DNA of 7,523 nucleotides from Verrucomicrobiales bacterium (GTDB taxonomy: Bacteria; Verrucomicrobiota; Verrucomicrobiia; Limisphaerales; UBA1100): assembly GCA_003517285.1 (NCBI GenBank), contig DPAW01000113.1:1-7523 (forward strand), written 5' to 3'. Numbering within the stretch: the stretch's first letter is position 1; each line of letters begins with the position of its first letter. The position numbers and the translations under genes are program-made. Under the pieces are notes generated by a model that did not search any database, was not told the origin of the DNA, and saw only the letters and a list, made by a program, of their open reading frames with translations. Shown in pieces: positions 1 to 6,755 of the stretch.

Positions 1-3000
1 CGGATTGACGAGTTTTACCGCTGGAATTGCCCGAGCCTCACCTACGGGTTTGATGCGTCCTTTGTTCAGTTTTTTGGAGAGCAGGGGATCGCGGCAGTGA
101 ACGATGCGATGAATGTGTTGAATGATTTCTTCAATCCCCAGGATGGTAGTTATGAAGGAGTATCAGCGATGAACCTCACGAAGCAGGGATTCGGCGGCAA
201 CTTTAACACGGCGTGGGTTAACGGTGCTGCAAGGCAGGAAAACTTGATTGATGTAAAGAGTTTAACGCTTGGGATGATGGTGAATTACCTCGGGCTGGGA
301 AATCCGTACCGTTATGCGTTTACGGCCACCAATGCGATTATTCCAAACGCAGCTTTGTCCGGCGCCATTTTTTCGGTGGCATTGAAAAATTATGATCCAA
401 GGGCTTTGACAGAATCGGATATGATCAATGGGGTGCAGTTTTCATATCGGCTGATTCATGATCAGCCGCCCGGTTCGGTTGCCGATGCTGCAACGGTGGG
501 AGCAATGGTTATGGATCTGGAGGAGTTTACCGCTGATACCAGCGGAAATGCTTTCAGCGCTGTGTCTGCGATCACGGATGCGTTTTATGGGAATTCAGAC
601 ATTGTGTGGACAGATGTGCCCAGTGTGTTTGGGTTTGGTGTGTATTACGATGGCATGAACGCGATGGGTGGGATGTATCGTCCCCGTCATGCTCTGACCT
701 ATGATGATGCAGGTGGTTTGAAATACCTGTACAGCACCAATACGATTGCCATGGAGTATAATCCTTACACGTTGGTGCAGCCGGCGATTTTCACAGGGGC
801 CACAGGAAACCGTAACTTACCGCCAACGGGCAGTGAGGCATTCAATCGAAGTTTGACAAACCTCTCTCCATTCCCTGTAAGAAATGCAGGATTGTTGGCT
901 TCTTCGTTTGCTTCCACTCATCCGCTCAATCAATTTGCCAATCCCACGGCAATAACCAACTTCATGAATGGATCCGGCTTCTTTGGCACAAATGTAGGTA
1001 AAATGACTTGGGCCTACCGGGGTGGCGTGGATCAGTTGCAGTTTGAGATGTTGTCCTATGATTCGTTGTTGGCGATGAACCATTTTCCGACCAACTACAT
1101 CTGGTCGGATACATTCATGACCAACGCCCAGATCATGACTCAGATTCCATCGACAGCGATGAACACCACGCCGGGAGCGTCTGTGTCTCTACAGGCGGCG
1201 GGAGCTCAGTACTTCACCCAAACAGTGGGACGGGATGTGCCGGCACCGGATTTCCTCTTCACTGCGGCAACATTGGCTCCAACCACCAACGGCTTGCCTC
1301 AGGCATGGCAGCGGGATCCTTGGACGGATTTAGCGGCAGCTTCGCCGGCGGCGGCGGTGGCGGCCAATCCGGCGGCGCGTTGGAATGGTAGTTCCATGAA
1401 CATTACAGCCAACACACCGGTAGGGGCGGCTGGACCGGGCACCTTGGGTAGTATTCCTCAAGTGGGATCCCCCGGATTTAATGTGACTTTTAATAATGCC
1501 TTCGCATTGGGAGGGTACGAGGTAGTGTGGAATGGTGAAACGAGCGTAGTAGGCGATCTGACTTCACCGCCAGTTGCTGCTCAACAATGGGCGTATATTA
1601 AAGGTCCCGGCCCGGCAGATTATGTGAAATTTCCTGATGGGAGTTTTACCACAATCTTGCAGAATTCCATTTTGCCAGTCACCAGTGCGCCGATTATCGA
1701 TCTGGTGTCGGATAATGGCGGGCTCTCGGCAATTTCTCCAAATTCTCTGACACGCACTTTGGAGGCGTTGACCTTGGAGGGGAAACATTTCCGAACCGCT
1801 ACGGCCATTGAGTTGGTGGGGGCCAATTCGGAAGTGGTGCAGCTGATCTTTCCAGTGAGTCAATATGTGATCAATGATTCGCTTATTGAAATTCCAGTTG
1901 GGGTGATTGGCTACGATTCCGAAGGTAGCAACCGTCGTGTCCGCGTATGGAATACGGTTGGCCCCAGCCCGTTGAGTGAGGAACAATTCAGCATCGAAAC
2001 GGGTCCTCCTTCCATTTCTTCAACATCGCATGATGGCGTGATTTACAACCGTTCAGAGCCGCTTACCATCAACGGAGTTGGATTCAAATCCAAACAGATC
2101 GGCACGAATGATGGGAACACAACCATCACGCATGTGCGTCTTGATGATGAACTGGGCAATGGCCTTTATCCCACTGATGGCAACGGCTCCGGCGCTGATG
2201 TCAGCGCCAGATTTAACGTATTGAGTGACAGCCGGGCGATTCTCCTGGGGAACACTTTCTCTTCCACTGTAGATGGCTACAACCGGGTGATACGGGTTTC
2301 GCGTGGTAATACACAAACTATTAGTGCCAACCGTGAGAGCGATTTGGGAGTGGTATCCTTCGCCGCAATTACCGTTGAGCCGACCGTCACATCAGTGGAT
2401 TGGGTGGATCTGGGCAGCAATTCAGAAACGGACATTAATGCAACCAATCCCCTGCGGCGCGATGAGGCCATCTTCATTCGAGGGACAGGGCTCAATACGG
2501 TTACCAGTATTGAGTTGGTGCAGGAAAATGGTCTCTCGTATCCTGCTCCGCTAATTGCTTTCCAAGAGCCTTCCAATCTCGAGGAAAATGGCACCTTGAT
2601 TAGGCTTAGCAAATATTCATTCGCCAGCTCGGATGCCGATGGCCATGGCACCATTCGATCCAAATTGCGGGTGATCAATCCGTTCGGTGAAACTATCTAT
2701 AGCCCAGCATTCAATGTGAACATCCAGCCCAATGACGGAACACAAGCTGCCAACAATCTTGTCGTCCTCGGTGGAATGCCTCAGCCCGCCGGAGCGTTTA
2801 ACATTAACGGCAAAATCTGGAACCGCGATGCGGATACCGGAGAAGATTTGAGCTTTGTGGGGACAGGCCTTAAAGCCATTCAACGCATCTACATCGAGAA
2901 TGCTAATGGGACAGCCCTAGGTACCCAACCGTTGTTAACACTGGACCCCAAAGGCACACCCGGGGTGACCGTGACCGATTCATTGATTCAAATCGATAAC

Positions 3001-3894
3001 AGTGTGGCGCAATTTACAGATGCGAATTATTCCGATGCCTTGGCAAAAACCCAGTTTATGCGATTCCGTTTGGAGAGTGCGCGTGACAGCGTGAATACTG
3101 GAGGCGGTGTCACCGAACGGTTCCTAGTCGGTCGGCCTCCCAAGATCACCAGTCTGGCTCTATCCGGTGGCGGTAATCATTGGCGACGTGACGATGGTAA
3201 TGCCACATTGACCGGCACGGGGCTGAAGCTGGTAGATAGTGTTGAGGTGGTAGATAAGAATGGACTGACCATTCTGGCGAATACCGGTGTCCTGTTGCCC
3301 AACAACAATGTGACTACCACCAGCGATACGTCATTGGAAATCAATGGGACGGCATTCTCCATTACACCCGGTTTCCTGGATACGGTGACGGCACTAAACC
3401 GGCGTGTTCGCGTGACCACGCCTTGGGGCACGGTGTTGACCGATGATAATGCGTCGGGTGCCTTTACTATGAGCGCGACCTCGACCTTCCCGACGACTAC
3501 AGCACTCACCTTTGCCGGCAATGGCAGTGGGTTCAATGGGGTTGATACTTACGACATTAATGCCACCACTGGAACGGCACCGGATAATCTCCTGCCGCTG
3601 GTGATCAATGGCCAAAACTTTCTCGGAGTTAAAACTATATATTTTGAAGATAATGCTTCGAATCTCTCTTTTAAAGTTTCGGATATCAACCCTGCTGTGC
3701 CTCCATCAGGTATCACATTTGCAGCAGACGGGTCTCAAATTATAATCTCAGGCAAAGTCATATACGATCGCAATTCGTCTTGGGCTGATGTTAATGCCAC
3801 GAATTCAAGACGTATTGTCTTAGAGTCTGTAGCAGATCAAAATGCCACATCGCAGGTAATCACGACTAATCCTGCATGGAACGATAATAATTAA
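1..3894 (+). CDS. Large secreted-type protein with IPT/TIG-like Ig repeats (5' partial)
   Basis: The frame is open from the first base, so the gene begins upstream; the GTG at 97 is an internal valine, not a start. 1297 residues are visible, ending at TAA 3892-3894. Residues 1-562 form an unassigned N-terminal region with 'LTYGFDASF' (13-21) and 'DDAGGLKYLY' (235-244), motifs I associate from memory with uncharacterised large exported proteins of Verrucomicrobiota. An Ala-rich linker lies near residues 444-458. Residues 563-1297 hold about six divergent Ig-like units with a shared 'GTGL..V.SIELV..NG' core and often 'RRVRV..P.G' towards the end, as in IPT/TIG beta-sandwich domains. There is no transmembrane helix or sorting motif at the C-terminus, which is Asn/Asp-rich. 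It probably acts outside the cytoplasm, but the signal peptide would be outside the window. No catalytic motif was found and no function is assigned. The gene ends in a strong terminator and is convergent with the HAD gene. Confidence 0.85.
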   Translation, partial: RIDEFYRWNCPSLTYGFDASFVQFFGEQGIAAVNDAMNVLNDFFNPQDGSYEGVSAMNLTKQGFGGNFNTAWVNGAARQENLIDVKSLTLGMMVNYLGLGNPYRYAFTATNAIIPNAALSGAIFSVALKNYDPRALTESDMINGVQFSYRLIHDQPPGSVADAATVGAMVMDLEEFTADTSGNAFSAVSAITDAFYGNSDIVWTDVPSVFGFGVYYDGMNAMGGMYRPRHALTYDDAGGLKYLYSTNTIAMEYNPYTLVQPAIFTGATGNRNLPPTGSEAFNRSLTNLSPFPVRNAGLLASSFASTHPLNQFANPTAITNFMNGSGFFGTNVGKMTWAYRGGVDQLQFEMLSYDSLLAMNHFPTNYIWSDTFMTNAQIMTQIPSTAMNTTPGASVSLQAAGAQYFTQTVGRDVPAPDFLFTAATLAPTTNGLPQAWQRDPWTDLAAASPAAAVAANPAARWNGSSMNITANTPVGAAGPGTLGSIPQVGSPGFNVTFNNAFALGGYEVVWNGETSVVGDLTSPPVAAQQWAYIKGPGPADYVKFPDGSFTTILQNSILPVTSAPIIDLVSDNGGLSAISPNSLTRTLEALTLEGKHFRTATAIELVGANSEVVQLIFPVSQYVINDSLIEIPVGVIGYDSEGSNRRVRVWNTVGPSPLSEEQFSIETGPPSISSTSHDGVIYNRSEPLTINGVGFKSKQIGTNDGNTTITHVRLDDELGNGLYPTDGNGSGADVSARFNVLSDSRAILLGNTFSSTVDGYNRVIRVSRGNTQTISANRESDLGVVSFAAITVEPTVTSVDWVDLGSNSETDINATNPLRRDEAIFIRGTGLNTVTSIELVQENGLSYPAPLIAFQEPSNLEENGTLIRLSKYSFASSDADGHGTIRSKLRVINPFGETIYSPAFNVNIQPNDGTQAANNLVVLGGMPQPAGAFNINGKIWNRDADTGEDLSFVGTGLKAIQRIYIENANGTALGTQPLLTLDPKGTPGVTVTDSLIQIDNSVAQFTDANYSDALAKTQFMRFRLESARDSVNTGGGVTERFLVGRPPKITSLALSGGGNHWRRDDGNATLTGTGLKLVDSVEVVDKNGLTILANTGVLLPNNNVTTTSDTSLEINGTAFSITPGFLDTVTALNRRVRVTTPWGTVLTDDNASGAFTMSATSTFPTTTALTFAGNGSGFNGVDTYDINATTGTAPDNLLPLVINGQNFLGVKTIYFEDNASNLSFKVSDINPAVPPSGITFAADGSQIIISGKVIYDRNSSWADVNATNSRRIVLESVADQNATSQVITTNPAWNDNN
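1687..3891 (+). repeat. Six tandem divergent Ig-like (IPT/TIG-type) protein repeats
   Basis: Approximate units by nucleotide are 1687-2004, 2005-2379, 2380-2727, 2728-3135, 3136-3480 and 3481-3891, about 105-135 residues each. Several open with a 'PxIxS' or 'PTVTS' strand. This is followed by a 'LT(I/L)xGxGFK' or 'FIRGTGLNTVTSIEL' core: GVGF in unit 2, GTGL in units 3, 4 and 5, GQNF in unit 6 and GKHF in unit 1. A strand such as 'RRVRV', 'RVIRV' or 'SKLRV' comes later in most units. The repeats are visible at protein level only; the DNA copies are not near-identical, so they are old duplications. Boundaries were set by eye. TIG folds usually serve as rigid spacers or carbohydrate/protein-binding modules, but the ligand here is unknown. 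Confidence 0.65.
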
Positions 3895-3912
3895 GGAACC
3901 GGGTGGAGAGAG

Positions 3913-3943
3913 AACGGGGCGACCTTCGGGTCGCCTCGTTTTT
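3913..3943 (+). terminator. Rho-independent terminator with UUCG tetraloop
   Basis: The arms 3913-3924 and 3929-3940 pair over 12 bp, with one G-T wobble at 3917/3936, around the loop TTCG at 3925-3928 closed by C-G. This is the very stable C(UUCG)G tetraloop. Five T residues follow at 3939-3943, the first two lying within the stem base. The hairpin begins 18 bases after the stop codon of the large repeat protein and serves that gene. On the minus strand the hairpin also lies just beyond the HAD stop codon, but no T-run follows it there, so termination of the HAD transcript is less certain. Confidence 0.9.
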
Positions 3944-3944
3944 A

Positions 3945-4616
3945 TTACAAACAATCAGTCAAAGATTCCGGGTGCAGATCGGGTGCGGTCCAGTCCGGGG
4001 TATGGGTTTGGAGATCGGCGATGGTACGGTTGCCGGTGGCGACGGCTAGGACTTTGGCATCGATGGCGCGGGCGCATTCGATATCGCGTTCGGTGTCGCC
4101 GATGATCAGGATCTCGGCTGGGTTCAGCTCGGGCCAGCGGGTTTGGGCCCAGGTCAGGGCGTTGCGGGCGATGTCGTTGCGGTCGGTGTTTTCGCCACCG
4201 AAGATGCCCATTTCGAATTCCTGCCAAATGCCGTAGTGCTCCAGCTTCAATTCTGCACCGCGGGGGTGGTTGCCGGTGAGCAGGCCAATAACGGGTGTGT
4301 CGGGCCTGCCTCGCAGGTGTGCGATCAATTCTCGTGTGCCGGGTAGGGGATCGTGTTCATCGGCGGGCAGAAAGTCAGTGAGGCGGCTCAGGTAAGCTTC
4401 AAAGAAGCGGTCGACGTTTTGTTGGGTGCGCTCGATTTGGTTTTGCTCGAATACTTCCTCCACCAGCCCGCGGTCGGTACGGCCGGCAAAGGACAGGGTT
4501 TCAGTGGCTTGCGGCAAGCCAAATACTTCATCAAACGTGGCCGCAAAGGCCCGTACGCCCGCGCCATGGGTGCGGATGAGGGTACCGTCGATATCAAATA
4601 GAACGAGCCTGAACAT
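3945..4616 (-). CDS. HAD-superfamily phosphatase, phosphoglycolate-phosphatase-like
   Basis: The 223-residue cytoplasmic protein runs from ATG at 4616 to TAA at 3947-3945. All four HAD motifs are visible. Motif I is 'FDIDGT' (nucleophile D8, acid/base D10); motif II is 'GLLTGN' (T114); the motif III lysine is probably K124 in 'AELKLEHYGI'; motif IV is 'IIGDTERD' (D174, D178), which binds Mg. The alpha-helical stretch at residues 15-90 fits a C1 cap, as in Gph and beta-phosphoglucomutase relatives, and the length is typical. The usual 'KPxP' segment of Gph before the last helices is replaced by 'TDRNDIARNAL', so phosphoglycolate as substrate is uncertain; general phosphomonoesterase activity is the safe call. 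The start was chosen because it directly precedes the first beta strand and DxD motif. The frame stays open further upstream, but only as antisense of the next gene. There is no clear ribosome binding site. The gene is convergent with the repeat protein and divergent from the BamD-like gene. Confidence 0.88.
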   Translation of the reverse strand: MFRLVLFDIDGTLIRTHGAGVRAFAATFDEVFGLPQATETLSFAGRTDRGLVEEVFEQNQIERTQQNVDRFFEAYLSRLTDFLPADEHDPLPGTRELIAHLRGRPDTPVIGLLTGNHPRGAELKLEHYGIWQEFEMGIFGGENTDRNDIARNALTWAQTRWPELNPAEILIIGDTERDIECARAIDAKVLAVATGNRTIADLQTHTPDWTAPDLHPESLTDCL

Positions 4617-4618
4617 GG

Positions 4619-4635
4619 GTGGGAGAACATCCCAC
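4619..4635. promoter_or_regulatory. Perfect 6-bp inverted repeat next to the HAD start codon
   Basis: GTGGGA (4619-4624) and TCCCAC (4630-4635) are perfect inverted copies around a 5-base spacer. The element ends two bases upstream of the HAD ATG. It could be a repressor operator, or an RNA hairpin occluding the ribosome at the start codon if the transcript includes it. A second, shorter symmetry, CCCACTGGG at 4631-4639, overlaps it. Arms of 6 bp in GC-rich DNA can occur by chance, so function is not established. Confidence 0.3.
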
Positions 4636-4689
4636 TGGGTTGCGGGTCGGTCAACCTCCGATGGTGAACAACCTGTGCAGGGCGCCAGC

Positions 4690-4718
4690 TTGACGCTCTC
4701 TTGACTGCTCGGTATTGT
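4690..4718 (+). promoter_or_regulatory. Candidate sigma70-type promoter for the BamD-like/LptE unit
   Basis: TTGACG (4690-4695, 5 of 6 consensus matches) and TATTGT (4713-4718, 4 of 6) are separated by exactly 17 bases. A start seven bases after the -10 would fall at 4725, the A of the ATG of the BamD-like gene, implying a leaderless or nearly leaderless mRNA. That agrees with the lack of a Shine-Dalgarno sequence. A competing pair, TTGACT (4701-4706) with AATGAT (4724-4729), would start transcription inside the gene and is less likely. Confidence 0.4.
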
Positions 4719-4724
4719 TGCGAA

Positions 4725-6164
4725 ATGATAAGAGGTATTGTCTGTATCATTGGTATAATGGTGTTGAGCTTGGGTTGTGTGTCGGACAACTCCGGGCAGA
4801 CGTCCGGAAAATCGAACGATGGCAAGCGGAAGTTTGGACTGAAGCCTTCCCAGAATAACGAGGACTCGGAGTATGGTCTTAAATACTACGAGGGCATTGG
4901 GTGGCGTTACATCAAGCCGGGCCTTGATATTGAGGTTTTGACCTACACCAACACGCAGTTGCTTGATTACGTGCGTAAGGCGATAGCTGAAAAGCGCTTT
5001 GATGATGCGATGTTTGGCGCGCGTTATTTTATCCAGCGCACGCCGGGCGCGGATGATGTGCCGGAAATGCGCCGTGTGGTGGCCGAAGTGTATGAGGGAC
5101 GCGGTTTGGAGCAGTACGCTTTTAAGGAATACCAGAAGCTGCTGGATGCTCATCCCGGATACGATAAGAGCGATGAGGTGAGCGCGCGCATGTATGAGAT
5201 CGCCACGCTCTACCTGAATGGTAAACGTTTTCGCTGGAAGATACCCTATCAGGATAGCATTTACATTCCGTTGTTTCCTTCTATGAGTAAGACCTCCGAG
5301 CTCTACACGCAGATTGTGACCAATGCGCCGTTTGGCCTGCATGCCGCCGAGTCACAGTACGGCATTGGGCAGGCGCATGAAAGGGCGCTAAAGGGTTTCT
5401 GGGGTTTCTTCGCCGACGCTTCGGAATACGACAAAGCAACGCGGGCCTATCAGCTTTTGGCCGACCGGTATAGCCAACGGGCGGGCGATTCCCCCCGAGA
5501 GAATCAAGAGAAGCTAAATGAGATGGTTGCCCAAGCAAGGTTCCGCACCGCCGAGTTATATGAGGCCCAAGCCAACGAAGGCATTTACGACCAAAGCATG
5601 GCGGAACGTTCCATCGAAGCCTTTGGGGATTTCGTGGAATTTTATAAGGCCGACTCCGATCTTGAAGAAAAAGTGACCGAAGCCAGGGCGCACATGAACG
5701 CTATGCGCCTGGAGCGCGCGCGCGGCTTGAAAGGGATTGCGCTGTTTTACGAAAAGAAACGCCAATGGGTGGCAGCACACACCTACTACGGCCAGATCAA
5801 TCAGGCGCTCATCATTGATGTGCTCAACGATCCCGATCACGAAGCCGAGGCCAAGGAGTTGCAATCCTTTGCCAATAAACGGCTTAGCGAGGAACTATTC
5901 CAGTGGCGTGTGCGCGATGCTCTGGAGCTGTACGCCGAGGCGCAAAAGGCTGAAAAGAAAAACCGGCCCTTCACCGCCCAGCGGGAATATCGCAAGGTGA
6001 AGTTGAATCTCGAAATCCTGCCTGCCGATCTCGAACGCGCGGCTACGGCGGCAGAGATTGATTTGGTTCGGTTGCAGGAAATTCAATCCGCGGTCACCGC
6101 CGACTTGGAGCGTATTCAGCAACTGCTTGATGAACGCGAGTTAGCCCGCTCCAGGGAAGATTAG
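4725..6164 (+). CDS. BamD-like outer-membrane assembly lipoprotein with TPR-type repeats
   Basis: The 479-residue protein starts with a lipoprotein signal: 'MIR', a hydrophobic run, then 'LSLGC' with C18 as the lipidation site. The lipobox is imperfect (Ser at -3, Leu at -2). No Asp follows the Cys, which fits outer-membrane retention. The ATG at 4725 is preferred to the in-frame TTG at 4701 because it gives a clean signal peptide. Helix pairs of TPR type appear around residues 77-105, 113-142, 187-251, 266-325 and 333-357, for example 'KTSELYTQIVTNAPFGLHAAESQYGIGQA', given here as a span from about 189 and typical of BamD/ComL. BamD recruits and orders substrates at the BamA barrel on the periplasmic face. 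At 479 residues this is about twice the enterobacterial BamD. The extra length includes the charged helical C-terminus (390-479), probably coiled coil. It sits 13 bases upstream of an LptE-like gene, which supports an envelope role. A more general periplasmic TPR lipoprotein is the alternative. Confidence 0.72.
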   Translation: MIRGIVCIIGIMVLSLGCVSDNSGQTSGKSNDGKRKFGLKPSQNNEDSEYGLKYYEGIGWRYIKPGLDIEVLTYTNTQLLDYVRKAIAEKRFDDAMFGARYFIQRTPGADDVPEMRRVVAEVYEGRGLEQYAFKEYQKLLDAHPGYDKSDEVSARMYEIATLYLNGKRFRWKIPYQDSIYIPLFPSMSKTSELYTQIVTNAPFGLHAAESQYGIGQAHERALKGFWGFFADASEYDKATRAYQLLADRYSQRAGDSPRENQEKLNEMVAQARFRTAELYEAQANEGIYDQSMAERSIEAFGDFVEFYKADSDLEEKVTEARAHMNAMRLERARGLKGIALFYEKKRQWVAAHTYYGQINQALIIDVLNDPDHEAEAKELQSFANKRLSEELFQWRVRDALELYAEAQKAEKKNRPFTAQREYRKVKLNLEILPADLERAATAAEIDLVRLQEIQSAVTADLERIQQLLDERELARSRED

Positions 6165-6166
6165 GA
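6163..6166 (+). promoter_or_regulatory. Possible weak ribosome binding site for the LptE-like gene
   Basis: AGGA overlaps the TAG stop of the BamD-like gene and lies 11 bases before the ATG at 6178. The spacing is slightly long, so it is a weak site. Translational coupling with the upstream gene is plausible given the 13-base gap. Confidence 0.35.
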
Positions 6167-6177
6167 ATACGGTTTTG

Positions 6178-6714
6178 ATGAAAGCCTTCGCCCTAATTTT
6201 ATTCACCTTGAGCTTCGGAATGCTGACTGGTTGCGTTGGCTATGTGGCCGGGCCCACCAATGGTCTGCCGGCCGGCGCGCAGTCCGTGCGCGTGGAATTC
6301 TTCAAGAACGAAACGTTGGAACCGCGTTTGGTGGTGGCCGTGAACCGCGCCCTTAAACGAAATCTGCAACAGGACGGTACCTACACATTGGTGACTCAAG
6401 GCAATGCGGATCTGGTGGTCACCGGGGAATTGACGGAGTTTTTCCGGAACGGCGTGAGCTATACGCCCGGCGATTCGTTGTCGGTCAAAGATTACAGCAT
6501 GTCGCTTACGGCCCACATCAAGGTCACTCGCCCAGGCACGGGCGAAGTGGTGTACGAAGGCGAAATCACCGGCAACAGCACGGTGCGCGTGGGGAACGAC
6601 CTCACGGCCGGCCAGCGACAGGCGGTGCCAATTATTGCCGATCATTTGGCGCGTCAGGCCACTTCCCTTATTGTGGATGGCAAATGGCCTGAAGCCGCTG
6701 CTGCTGCTCCATAA
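6178..6714 (+). CDS. lptE: LptE-like lipopolysaccharide-assembly lipoprotein
   Basis: The 178-residue protein has a canonical lipoprotein signal ending 'LTGC' with C19 lipidated; Val and Gly follow, fitting sorting to the outer membrane. The mature part matches the LptE pattern. 'VRVEFFKNETLEPRL' (37-51) is the characteristic strand and helix start. 'VNRALKRNLQQDGTYTLV' (55-72) and 'ADLVVTGELTEF' (77-88) follow, then alternating strands (106-137) and a final helix 'IIADHLARQATSLIV' (152-166). LptE is the plug and partner of LptD, which inserts lipopolysaccharide into the outer leaflet of the outer membrane. The ATG at 6178 was chosen over the TTG three bases earlier. The length is close to that of E. 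coli LptE (about 190 residues). The C-terminus is a short Ala run encoded by GCT triplets. It is probably cotranscribed with the BamD-like gene. LptE sequences diverge strongly, so the assignment rests on fold pattern, lipobox and neighbourhood. Confidence 0.78.
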   Translation: MKAFALILFTLSFGMLTGCVGYVAGPTNGLPAGAQSVRVEFFKNETLEPRLVVAVNRALKRNLQQDGTYTLVTQGNADLVVTGELTEFFRNGVSYTPGDSLSVKDYSMSLTAHIKVTRPGTGEVVYEGEITGNSTVRVGNDLTAGQRQAVPIIADHLARQATSLIVDGKWPEAAAAAP

Positions 6715-6755
6715 AATAGTTGCTCCCACCGTGACCTTGGCGGACACTCGCGCCC

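Larger units (their letters stand above)
4617..4724. promoter_or_regulatory. Divergent intergenic region between HAD and BamD-like genes
   Basis: This 108-base gap separates two divergently transcribed genes and must hold or overlap both promoters. Rightward, TTGACG/TATTGT is the best candidate and has its own entry. Leftward on the minus strand, TTGACC (4654-4649) and a poor -10-like GATGTT (4631-4626, 3 of 6 matches) are 17 bases apart. Neither start codon has a convincing Shine-Dalgarno sequence in front. No small ORF or RNA gene is apparent. Confidence 0.45.

Noticed and set aside
97..99. GTG as the start of the large protein
   Set aside because: The frame is open and protein-like from base 1, including the 'LTYGFDASF' motif, so the true start is upstream of the window.
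1330..1377. GCG/GGC-rich stretch that looks like a DNA simple repeat
   Set aside because: It encodes an Ala-rich linker in frame ('AAASPAAAVAANPAA') and needs no separate explanation.
1564..1986. Minus-strand open frame of 140 residues, with similar ones at 2277-2678 and 3177-3536
   Set aside because: These lie opposite the continuous repeat-protein gene, and their translations show no domain or low-complexity-free pattern typical of real proteins.
4617..5342. Minus-strand frame that extends the HAD protein at its N-terminus by 242 residues
   Set aside because: It is antisense to the lipoprotein gene at 4725-6164, and a HAD protein should begin just before its first strand and DxD motif, which is at the ATG at 4616.
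6720..6748. Promoter-like TTGCTC and GACACT before the propeller gene
   Set aside because: The -10 candidate matches consensus at only 3 of 6 positions, so it is not better than chance in a 41-base gap.
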